Assembly: GCF_030463535.1 (NCBI RefSeq)
Contig: NC_132887.1
Coordinates: 17,475,358-17,539,357, forward strand
DNA: 64,000 nt
DNA from: Salminus brasiliensis
Taxonomy: Eukaryota > Chordata > Actinopteri > Characiformes > Bryconidae
Direction of reading: 5' to 3'
The translations under genes and the position numbers were made by a program. The notes beneath the pieces were generated by a model. That model made no database searches. It saw nothing but the letters and a program-made list of their open reading frames with translations, and had not been told where the DNA came from. Numbering within the stretch: position 1 is the first letter of the stretch; every line of letters begins with the position of its first letter. Positions 1 through 11,400 of this stretch are shown here, one piece after another.

Positions 1-119
1 CACTATACATACCAGCTATACCTTTCCTGAAGTAACCTCTGGCACACGCAAAGTAAATCAAGACCAGTGTTTGGAGTTTATTAACAGTATTAACAAAAGG
101 GGCAAGCCTATTTACAACC

Positions 120-520
120 CTGTTCTTTGGCCTGAGAGTAGTTGTCCTTTTATGGGGGACACGTGAAATAAAAAGCGGACGAGGGAGAGCCTAACGCAAA
201 CCCTCATGTGCTCCCCGGCTCTTGATCGTACACTGCAGAGTTTGAGCATCCCTTCTGCATACAATGGCACAGGCGAGGTCACGGTCATGAGGCCTGGTTC
301 ACATAGTACCCGTATTCCCATAACTAGCAGAGTCTGGTGGGGATGTGCTGTTTTCCAGTCTGAACAACACCTTGTGTTTTGCTACTTTGCCAGCTTTGAA
401 TAAGGCTTTCAGCAGTGGGCTGGGTTTAGGTACATTTTGTGGCTGTACAAATTGATCCGTTTTCCAGCCCCGTTTTGGTTATGCTGGATTTCCTGAAGGA
501 GGACACAACAGGGTTCGAGG
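120..520. repeat. dispersed repeat fragment, copy 1
   Basis: This segment shares TTTTGGTTATGCTGGATTT (near 473-491) and a nearby CAGCYC-type context with a segment at 19291-19309, and in reverse orientation with one near 48199-48217. A second shared stretch, AGGCCTGGTTCAC, occurs at about 291 and 19134. The element class is not clear, and no terminal repeats or coding remnant were recognised. Confidence 0.45.
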
Positions 521-1045
521 TTCATGGCAGGTGAACATATCAAGCTCTCATTATCCAACTGTTTGATACCGTACAAGCAAATTTAAGAGGTGAGGCCAAT
601 CAGCAACATCAATTGGTTAACAACCAGTGAAAACTCATCACTGTATATAACAGGGTAAATAAATTCCCATTTACTATTTGTTTTTGTTGTTGTTGATGCA
701 GGGCACTGATCTTCAAGTTGTTAAAAACCTCATAATGCAAGTAAAGACATCTGCATTCAAGTGATTTATGTCAAATCATGAAATGTCCACACAACGTAAC
801 AGACAGCTTCGTTACTCAAACGAAAAAATAGAAGTCATTTTGTGTCCCTGTGGAGACCTAGGGCAACTGCCTACTCTGTCTATAGCCTAGTGAAGAAGGG
901 CCTATTCCACTGTTATGAATTGATTTTAATACAATTTAACCAATGCTATTCTGACATTTCAGATACCTTTGTAAGGTCCACTTGTGTGCATAAAACACAG
1001 GACACTGATCAATTCTACAGTAAATAGATAAATGCTGACGTCAGG

Positions 1046-1048
<3 letters not shown>

Positions 1049-1129
<81 letters not shown>

Positions 1130-1138
1130 TATATATAT
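1049..1138. repeat. (TA)n microsatellite
   Basis: About 77 nt of perfect AT dinucleotide, followed by an imperfect AT tail. It lies in the presumed peli2 3' UTR or downstream flank. It is self-complementary, so it could form a long hairpin or cruciform, and its length is probably polymorphic. Confidence 0.97.
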
Positions 1139-3623
1139 TTGAAAGATTTTACATTAGTCTCAACTATGTAAACTAAACTGAAGAACAAGCATCCAAAGTT
1201 TATATTAACCTTCAACCTTTTAACCACAAGGTGCCACTAAAGTACATGATTTTAAAACAGCGTTGTTCCAGAAAGATCCTTTTTAAAATGTATAAACTTT
1301 ATTTATAAATGAAATCACTCTAGATGAGTGTAAATGGGACCAGCAGCAAGGCCCTGGAGTGAATCCCCCAAAACAGTAAAGGAATGCTATGCCAGTGAAG
1401 AGGAGAGATCAGACAAAAGATGAAGGCCAGATCCCAGTACCATTCCGATACTATGTCAAATTCTGGCGCCACATCAGACAACAGATGACTGAAGACCTAC
1501 CTATTCAACCAATCCTCCTCACCTACTTAAATGTTTGAAAGGTTTGAGGTTGAGGGCAGTAAATTATAATTCTACACTCAGCTTACACATTCTTTCAGGA
1601 GCTAGGTGCTTCAAAACACACAGGCCCTTTGGATGGTATCTACTCTCCAAGAATCAGTTTTTAGTGTTCAGCATAAACCAGATAATATTGGTATCCTAAT
1701 CATCATAACTCACATCACTGACCTCTGTAACAAACCTTACCTTTTATTAGTGCTCGTAATACAGTACTACACTGTATTAGTTTCAGTTCTTTAGCACAAT
1801 TAAATAAACACTGGAAATCTGTATTTCAACTCATTAGTGACCTCATATTTTACAGAACCCTCCAAAAATGTGTATAGTATAAAATGTATCAGGTTTGAAA
1901 GATCCAGCTTATACCTACATTTTCTAATATGGGCATGATGCAGACTACAGAACCATGGCAGTTCAGTGGTCTATTAACAGTTACACTGCAATCACTATAA
2001 TCTTACTACAAGATGACGATGATAATGATTATGATGATGCAATGAAATAATTTCGACCAGAAGGAATGTGTTTGCTTCAGAAAGATGTATTTGGTTCTAC
2101 AAGTGAACAATTTTTCAGGCAGTGCATTATTGCCAGTAAAACAGCCCCCTCCCCCACCCCACGCCTAAATTTCTGCCTGATACGTCAATCTGACAGTCAC
2201 AGCTTCCAGGTGACAGTATCATCAGGACATGATGCAATACTGAACTGGAAATAACCTTCTCTTTTTAGAAAAGGGCAGCATGTTTGAAATAATAAATAGT
2301 TGTTCTGTTAGAAAACTGTACACGGTTGTGGTAGTAGTAAAATACAGAACAGGTGACAAAAACGGGTGCTTTCAATTAGGTTTTTTAGAATCTTTAAAAT
2401 GCAGTAAACCCCATATTCTGATTAAAATAGCTCATTTAAACCTCAGTAAAAAAAAATCCCCTGTTTGCAGGCACTAAAATCCATCTCTGTACAAAGGTTA
2501 AGAAAATAGAAGAATAAAAAATTCTTTCATTTGAAAACAACCTTTAGAATATATATATGTTCACATCCTTTTAAAAGATTCGAATTTCCTCTGGTGGCAA
2601 ATCTGGAATCAATGAGACATGGGTAGCTGATAGCTGCCAGACTGCCACCTAAAATAACTCATAGCTCCAAAATCAACAAGTTACCAGGTTTTGGTGCAAA
2701 GCAAGTTCTAGCTCATAGATGTTTGGATGCTGATTACAGGGCGCGATGCTCTGCTCTCGCGCAGTCCTGATTGCATACTGTTCCTTTCAGCAATAAAAGT
2801 AGTTTCAGGATTTACAGTACGATGAAACAGCATAGACTGCAAACACAAAATCAGCAACTGTTAGAGAGAATCATACAGTTCAGAGACATTAGTTGGTCAA
2901 TACAAATAAGAAAGCTAGAAAGTATAAACCAGTCTTTATCTAGATGCATAATCCTGTCCTTGATAAAGCATTGGCTGAGTGATCATATTTATCCCTGATC
3001 TGATAAAGGCTGGTCTAGGTAGCCTATTATTTCAGCTTTGGCAGCCATTTCATCTTTGGACAACTACTATTTTGGCATTTCATATCCAAAATGAGCATGG
3101 TGGCCAACGTTGTGGTAAATGTTTAGAAACACAGTATAAAACTATGGATTAACGTGAACTGAATTCGTGATGCGCTTGTGCTAACCTGGTGGCTACTTAA
3201 CTTGGTCTGTAGCTTTTCAACATCTTATTTTTTTTAATCAGTGGATCTACGCAAGGCTCAGCAAGGTTGTCCGAGTGTTCCCCCAATGCTGGTGGGATGC
3301 AAGTTCCATGGAGTTATCCAACAGCTCATGGTACAGAGGACAGACCGCCTGTCTAGAATTTCCACGGCCAACAACTCCGTCGATCTCCAAGGCAACTTGG
3401 ATATAACTGTGCAAGATGGAGAATATAAACATGCTCAGCTGGACTAAAGCTTCCTTATCCTTCGTTATTACAAAGTATTTCAGTAAATGAGAAAAGCTTC
3501 ACAGCTTGCAGCGTAGCAATAATCCTTTGTAATGTCCACTGTTCCATCTACCTCTCTAACCTAGGGTCCATTCTGATAAAGCCATCCACCATTCCTGCCT
3601 TAGACACACAGACTCAGACTGGC

Positions 3624-4214
3624 TCAGTCTACTGGACCTTGGAAGATGAGTTTGGAGCATCCTTGTGTAAGACTGAGCTGGGTGGCACAGAATGGGCATG
3701 CAGCATGGAAAGCGTGTGTACCGTGCGGTAAGGGAATTTCTGACCAATAGCGGGCAGATTTCTCAGAGCACACATGGCCACAGGGCACAAAAGCGTGTGT
3801 TGGTGCGCCCGTGTCCACGTAGAAGGCCGCTTCACAGCCCAGCCACAACGGCACATAGGGCCCCACCGCCCTGCACATAGGGCACTCTCTCTGGGCGTTC
3901 GGCTCTCTTTCGGAGCGGTGGCCCCAGTCGTGGTAGCCGTGCACATGGCCGCAGGCCAAGTAGACCCACGGCTGCTTGTCCTCCTGTGAGGCGACGCTGG
4001 GCACTGCCCGGCTGCAGCGCTGCATGCTGGGAAAGGCCAGGGTGTTTAGGCCCACAGGGCACTGGGGACGGGCCGCATTCAACTCCTGCCGCAGGGCCTC
4101 CAGGTGCTTCTGTGTAGGGGTGTGGAAGAGACCCTCAGCGGTGCGCCATAGCAGTGTGGCTCCACACAGGTCAACCAGGGAGCCGTCCTGCAGTACATTG
4201 CTCTCACTGTCCAC
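3624..4214 (-). CDS. peli2: peli2 last coding exon with RING-like domain
   Basis: A 591-nt terminal exon encoding 196 residues and TGA at 3624-3626. The acceptor CAG lies directly before VDSESNVLQDGS. The exon carries LCGATLLWRTAEG and then the catalytic RING-like module with CGHVHGYHDWGH, RECPMC, PCGHVCSEKSA and AACPFCATQL. All the metal-ligand Cys and His positions I recall for the family are present, so ligase activity is expected. The exon is clearly more GC-rich than the flanking introns. An insertion of about seven residues (around RAVPSVASQED) separates the substrate-binding half from the RING half. Confidence 0.96.
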   Translation of the reverse strand: MDSESNVLQDGSLVDLCGATLLWRTAEGLFHTPTQKHLEALRQELNAARPQCPVGLNTLAFPSMQRCSRAVPSVASQEDKQPWVYLACGHVHGYHDWGHRSEREPNAQRECPMCRAVGPYVPLWLGCEAAFYVDTGAPTHAFVPCGHVCSEKSARYWSEIPLPHGTHAFHAACPFCATQLSLTQGCSKLIFQGPVD

Positions 4215-5401
4215 CTGTTCGGCAAAAACAAGCCACAGATTAGCATATAGAAGCTCACGGTCTTACCAAGAAACTGACTAAAACATTGAATAACATTTAT
4301 TACTGTTATTCAACTAACTCAGCTCATTTCAGCTCCCTGGATTTCAGTTAGAAAATCTATAGCACAAAGTTTACACCAGCATTTTTTATTTTTTTATTTT
4401 TATTTATTTATTTATTTTTTGCTCTCATGCTGGACCAGAATTCTGCTTTTATTATTAGTGACGAGTAAAGATAGCCATGCTGTACAATCATTGAAAACTC
4501 AGTGAGAGACATGCAGACATTGTGCAAAAATCACTTTTGACCTCCAGAGGGTAGTAGAGACCAAAAAACCCTCACATGTGCTTCAAGCTCCAAACAGGTG
4601 ATCACATCTGCAGAACGTCCTTTTGTACAGCATGCTTATTCTTGACATCTGGGGCTTTAGTAAAAAATAAAGCCATTGTAACTGTCTAATGTGTCAAGTT
4701 AGAGGCTCCCAGTTTAGTGCTTTCTGGGTCCATGTTTTAAAACATAAGCAGAGACACCACAATGCTGTCTAATGTCCATCTTCTTCATAAGAGTTCCAGC
4801 CATGACCTTTTAACATATCTATTTTGTAAATACATGTACAGTTTTATGACTACTTTAAGTCATTTATTGTTGAGCAGTGTACCTAAATCAGTATACTAGA
4901 TTTAAAACCATGGCAGTGACATAATCTCGCCAGACATTAAAAGACAAAAGCCCTTCTTGGTTGCTCTGCTGCCACCCTGTCCCTACCACAAGGGAATAAT
5001 TATTCTCATAGTTCTTACAAATGATAATACCATAATACCAAACTAAATTATGTCTTGCATTTATCTTAAAAGCATATCTTTTTTTGTTTTGTTTTTAAAT
5101 TGGTGCTCAGCAAAAGTTCATTGCGATCTGAAGCCCCTCCATCATCATTTTTAGAGCTATGGGATTTGTGACCACGCATAATGTGTACTTCATTTTTGTA
5201 CTGTTTATGTATTTGTACTCTCATCCAACTGTCGTGGACACAATAGGTGCACATTATGCATGATGATGTGTGGCATGTTTTGAGTTGGTTCCTGGTTTCG
5301 GGGTGGAGGCTTGTTTAGATAACACACACGTCCAAATGTTTGTGGACACCCCTTCTCATGAATTCAGTTTTCAGCTGCTTTAAGCTGCACACATTGCTGA
5401 C

Positions 5402-5495
<94 letters not shown>

Positions 5496-8400
5496 CTTGT
5501 CTAGTCCCTGTAGAGAAGCACTGGCAAAAGAATAGGGCTCTCTGGAGCAGATAACTGGAGCTGAAATAAATATCAGAAGTCTTCAAGTGTTCAACCTGAT
5601 GTTTTTGGCCTTCTGAGACCTTTGTCTTCGCCAGAGAACATTCAAATGATAACTGTCAAATGCAATAAATTTAAAACTCAACCTTAACATGTAGGTTTAC
5701 AAAACTATTCAATAATTATAAATACTTGTGTCTAATAAAAACAATAAAAATCTGTTACTACAAGCTAATAGAGCATATCAGCACCTTCTTTGCAGAACAC
5801 AAATGTTTGCCACCATTCACCCAGGCAGGTCGTGACTGCATGGAAGAGACCCACTGGTATAATCAAGCACGTCAGCTAGCATAATATAAGCTAACAGGCA
5901 TAGCTGCATTCCTAATTGGCTTGCAGAAACAGATGCGTCTCGGTGGAAAGAAATCAACCATTGCTCTAGTGCGCTTCCTGGGGTTTGGGTTTTTAGGACA
6001 GACAGCTAAGGCTGACTGTTAAAGCAAAGGCAGAAGGAACAGCCTTTCACCATTCGCAATGCTGTCAGCGGCTCGCCTGTCCAAAGAATGCCTGCCTACA
6101 ATTCAAACAGTGGTGGGTTAAGAAACAGACATCCGTGTTTGTAGTGACCATTCTTAGCCAGAGGACTATGAACTCTTGTGTTCTAGCCACACCTCTAAGT
6201 CCAAAAGCCCCAAGGCATGGCATAGCTGGCGCCAGCGATGTATGGTTGTTTTCAGAGCAAGAGAGTCAATTAGTCACCTTGCACTGAGCACGGATAGGAA
6301 AGGTATGTGGCTCAATCATCAAGTGACAGTTTTATTGCGTATATACATGGTGTAGTCCATCTAAGTAAACAACTTCAGGAAAGATATGAAAGTAGCCACA
6401 GAAGAATAACCAAGAAATATCACTAGTTCACAATTAATACTTGTGCAAAAACTGCAATCTGTCTAGCAATACAATTTCTACAATTCTGTACTTTTAATTA
6501 ATTTAAATCTTAGATTAAATAATCTAGAAGAGCTGCAACTGATGAAAGAACATTTTTTTATGATCATGTTTTTAATACTTCATTGACTAAGCTAGTTGAT
6601 TTGTAATTGATAAAACAAGAGACTGAATAATTATCTTTAGCCGTTTTCACATACGAACTCAAACATGTCGTGTACAGCTGGAAATTTTCTGCGTCGGACG
6701 CATTCTCACTACAGGAAATGTTCTGCGTGGTTTAGGCAAGGGGCGGTGCCTATATAGCTTGAGTAGAAGGCACGACAGGATGCAAAATGTATGCTGCAGA
6801 AATAGCAGTGTTTTGTTTACAGCACATCAAAGATAGCAAACACAGCTACTTTTGTTCATTTATAATAATGATATAAACACACTCACTATGAATTCTCCAG
6901 AGATTCACCTGACCTGCTCTATTCACACACTGGCTCATTCGGCCATTACCCAAACTGTATATTATGGGGCAGGCAGGACAAAACCCAGATAATGTCTGGT
7001 ACAACTGATCCAAACATTCCAAAATGTTTTGGGTTACCATGCATGTCTGAAAGAGGCTTCAGACTAGTTGAAATCAACATCCGAGAAAAAACGACTCTTA
7101 AAGTTCAGATAATGATGGACTTTATAATGTTTGTAATGTCATTAAAGTTTAAATGATACTACACTTAGTATTACTATGGACAACAACTTTGATATTGCAG
7201 TGATGTAGACCCTACATAACATAATAGGGTTGAGGTTCAGCAGTGAAACAACTAATAAATAGAAATAAAAGAACACTATTGACGCCAGTTAGCCTGGCAG
7301 AAACTAGCAGAAAGGTAGAACGACTTAAAAAATGCAAAGGATACTAAAAGGAATCTAATTGTTTTTCAGGTAAAATTGCTCTGTAAATCATGGCAGATCC
7401 ACGACAGATAGACGGAGGGAACACTGTGGCAGCACTAACCAATTTGCCTCGTGTTTGTGCAGAACGAGTCTCTCTCAGCGTATACACGTCTCCACACACA
7501 GAGATCTCCCTCCAAACACCGGGTTTGGACTCTTCTGTGAACCCACCCCGCGGGTGCATCACCAGCACACCATTGGTCGTCAGTCCATCCATTTGGCCAT
7601 CTGGATTCTTCCATTTGGCAGCCTTCTCCTGAGGATAGGTGAACATAGTAAGTGACTATACATGTACACAAACGCCTTCACACCTTCACGACTCCAGCGA
7701 CTAATTCTGTAGGTGCCTGCACATGCCTATATTTACTAGGTTATTGTAGAAGTTTCCACTGAATCAGCAGAAGACGATACTTCCCTAGTCAGGACATTAT
7801 GTATATATAGACAGACGCTGCCTCAAATGCCAGTTATAAAAGTAGTAGAGGTTTTGTGTAAACATGCGTTAAGCCAGGGGTGCACTCATGTAGGAGCATG
7901 CACTTACCCCTAGAAAGATGTTCTTGGAGGAGTCGAAGCCTGCAGCATAGATGCGAGCAGTATATGGAGGGTTGCGTTCACACACCACTCGACAGGCAAA
8001 GCGTGAGATCGTGCTCTGAGTGATGAGAGCGTCCTCGCTGTCTCCACCCCCTGACACAGTGTCCGTCACCACAAAGTCAATGGGGTTCTCCGTCGATCGG
8101 CCAATCTACAAACACAGCAGAAACTGCACATTGGCGCACTAGCAAATTGGCCAAAAGCGACTAAAATAGGAAAGCAAAAATAACAGTTATTAATTAAGGA
8201 AAAATAGGAGCAGTATGTGGCTGGATAAAACTGAATTTACCAAGACAAAAAAAAGGGTTTATTATCCCACACTTCTGTACAAAATGAGTGTATATAGCCC
8301 TATTCGGATGGGAATAGATTTGCATGGGGGAGTTGGAGTAATGCAGTTTCACTACAGGACATGGGTAAAACTTATGACCGATTCAAATGGGATAAAAAAT

Positions 8401-11400
8401 CTCTGCCTCCATGACAGAGATGGGAGCAGGGACTCACAATCACCTCTAAAACAATGTGATGATAACAAATCTTATAACCCAATTAGTAATAATGGAAAAC
8501 ATGTAGCTGCTTATTTTCAAACTAAAAATGACACGTGTGTAGGCTATAGGCTACGTTACACAGTTGCACGGAGCATTGTGTCTATAAGGAGTGCTTTGGC
8601 TCATCTTCTGGATTTAACCGAGGTCTGGAACAACTGGAACAACCCAAGATATCTTTGCCGTTCACACCAAAACTAAATGCCTCCTCGAGTGCCTTCTTTT
8701 TTGAGAGTGACTGTGAAAACTCCTTTCCCACCGGCTGTAACAGAATATTTACATGCCGGAGAACACAGGATTATCATAAACTGATGTTATTTTTGCGGCT
8801 TATATTACAGAAGGTAAAATGAATCCTTACTGATGTGGCGCATTTACTGAGAAACTCAAATTAGATCACATTGTCCCACCTCCCCATATAAAACTAATCC
8901 TATACGAAAAGGCCTCAGGTCCAGCATGCAGAGTGTGAAGGTAAAAATGTACAAATGAATGTAGTTCAGTTAGCACTTTTCTGCTCTAGATGGTTTGATA
9001 TTGTTATTTAATTATTTAATTTAAAACAAAAAACACAAAAAGAAAGGGGACCCGCATCCTTAACCAATGGCTTTTACGTGCTGGCAAAGAAATCTGAGCA
9101 CGAAAGGAAATGTAGGAAAAACAGCTACACAAGCAACTAGATAGAACAGCCTAGTTTTACTGCATTTTCTCCTCTGAAATACTGATTCATCCTGCTTTAG
9201 CTCTTCCATTTTCCTTGTTTTTAATGAGCACGGCTGAAAACGTGCCTTAACTGTATTTTGTGCCTAAAACAAAATTAAGTAACATGAAGGCAAAAAAGTA
9301 CCCAGATCATTTGCACATTTTATATAAAACCACACAAACAGCAGCAACAGAAAAATTCCTGAATGCATCTAAAAGCAGCATGGCCTTCATTTCACAAGTG
9401 AGAGGACAAGCCCTTCTTGGACCAATTCCATTATATTTGTGTTCTGTCTCCAAGTCTTGTAAGAGTATGCACATTAAAGGAAGGGCAGGCCTCTACAAAA
9501 CTGACCTTTAAGTGGCCTTTACAGGGTGTCGGTTAGCCCTTAATATGGCTTTGGCATAAACATAATAATAGTGCTCTGAACCTACCAGAATATAAAAGGC
9601 AGTCTTCTTAACTCTTTCAGGAGTGGAGGTCAGACGCTTTTAGAAATCAGAGATTTGAGACATGGCTTTAAAAAAGCTGACCCGTACACACTTCCTTGAA
9701 TACTATTTAAAAATAAGTGGGTAAGAAGGGAGACAACCACTAAAATAAACTAAACTGAGTCTCCAGCTCTAGTTCCTTTTTAGAGAGTCGCTGTTTGTTC
9801 TCTGTGGCTTACTATGGGTTCCTGTTTTGCTTTTCATTTCTGTCCATTTGTTGCCATTTCTCTGGCCCATTTTGCCTACATATGTGTGCATGGTCTCAAG
9901 TGTGCACACACACACGCGCTTCCTCATGCCTGCGCATGCGTCTTTAGCAGTAACTGGTTTCTCATGGGAGTGCTGGAATAGCTGTCTCCTATCACAGATT
10001 CAGATTAGCTGTGACGTCGATCAGGCCTCAGAGTGCACAGCACGTGTGTGCCTGATTGAGGAGGAAGGCAGAGGGAAAGAGGGAGAAAGACAGAGCTGGA
10101 GAAAGAGCCAGCAGAGACATAACAGCAGTGACAGCTCTAATATACATACACTAAACAAAATAATTGGGTATGGTACACCAAATGAACAACAGTATTGGGA
10201 CACCTGCTAATTCATTGTTTCTTCCAAAGTCATGGATCTTTATCCTGCTATTGTTGGACCAACTGTCTCTATTGTCCAGAGAAGGCTTTCTACTACATCC
10301 TTAAACATTGCTGTAAGGATTTGATTGCATTCAGCAACAAGACTGTTTGTGAGGTCAGGATGTTGGATGGTCACCACTACACCTCATGCCCAATTTCCCA
10401 ACGCTTTTCAAAAGTATTGGATAGAGAACAGTTCCAGAGAACACAGTTCCCCTGCTTCTCAGCTCAATGCTATGGGGCTTTTTACCTGTCTAGCACATGC
10501 CTGACGTTAGAGACATTTACGTTAGAGCCAACAGGTTCGTGTAAATCTGCACCAGAGATTAATTTTCTATTGGCTGTACTTCTCTACAGGGACTAGACAA
10601 CCTCTGTGTGTGCATCTGCACATCCATGTCAGCAATGGGTGCAACTTAAAGTATCTGAATGCATTTATTAGAAGGGGTGTCCACAAACATTTGTGCATAT
10701 AGTGTATGCATTGCGCAGATCTACTACAGAGATAATAGAATACAGAGATATGTGTGTGTGTGTTGTAGTTTTGTGTTTTACCATACCTGGAACATGTCGG
10801 TGTCTTTATCATGGCTGTACTCCACAACCACAGTCTGGTTTCTGGACAGAGTGTAGGAGATACTGTGCTGGCCCTTACAGTTTACAGCCTGCAACAACAC
10901 AACAACAGAGATCTTGGTTATCATGTGTATCAAAACACAGTAAAACCACATTCTGAGCAAAAACCATCAGAAACATCACAGAGCAAAATTAATCTGCTTT
11001 AATCACATGAAACAAGCAAACAGATCTACCACAGGGAAGCACGTTATATTTAATCTTACATCATAACACCATGTTTACTCTGCTTTACTGAGTGTGAAAA
11101 ACAACTTCTGCTTCACACTTTCCTTTTTGTTCTATAGTAACAGCAGCTCTCAAGACCAGACCGTTTTCATAACATGTCCAGAAATGAAATAATACCAACA
11201 GAGACCTGATTATTATGATATCATGGTACCCATTAATTCTGCTTTTACATTATGATGCAAAACTATTATTATTTTATTTGATATTTTTAGGAGGAATCAA
11301 TAGCCTATCTGTTCCAAGCAGGATTTGAAGTATACCATGTGCAATACATATAAGATGTTAAGAAGGTCACACAGAAGAGCAGTGCATTGACCTTATTCAA

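Larger units (their letters stand above)
1..3623 (-). other. peli2: peli2 3' UTR and downstream DNA
   Basis: This stretch follows the peli2 stop codon on the minus strand and holds no ORF I can support. Complements of the AATAAA polyadenylation signal occur at 1298-1303 and 77-82, so the 3' UTR could end near 1.3 kb or run on to the window edge; the sequence cannot decide this. It contains a long (TA)n tract and, near the left end, a dispersed repeat. A 68-codon ORF on the plus strand near 3241-3447 has no recognisable family and lies inside the UTR. Confidence 0.6.
4215..7439 (-). other. peli2: peli2 intron 5
   Basis: Intron between the last two coding exons. It holds an inverted transposon fragment (about 5322-5553) with an expanded (CA)n tract. 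I see no other gene, RNA gene or conserved motif in it. Confidence 0.8.
8106..10786 (-). other. peli2: peli2 intron 3
   Basis: A 2.7-kb intron occupied largely by two non-autonomous DNA elements (8299-8912 and 10169-10704). A single plus-strand ORF of 153 codons (8215-8676) overlaps the first element and is not a credible gene. Nothing else could be supported. Confidence 0.8.

Noticed and set aside
1015-1227. ORF encoding alternating Ile-Tyr
   Set aside because: It is a translation of the (TA)n microsatellite.
3241-3447. Plus-strand 68-codon ORF near the peli2 stop
   Set aside because: It lies in the 3' UTR, is short, and has no family resemblance; an overlapping ORF exists on the other strand, as expected by chance.
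5404-5586. ORF encoding alternating Cys-Val
   Set aside because: It is a translation of a (CA)n tract; the same applies to the ORFs at 43440-43788 and 53588-53818.
8215-8676. A 153-codon plus-strand ORF inside peli2 intron 3
   Set aside because: It overlaps an element with terminal inverted repeats, resembles no protein family I know, and has no promoter or splice context.
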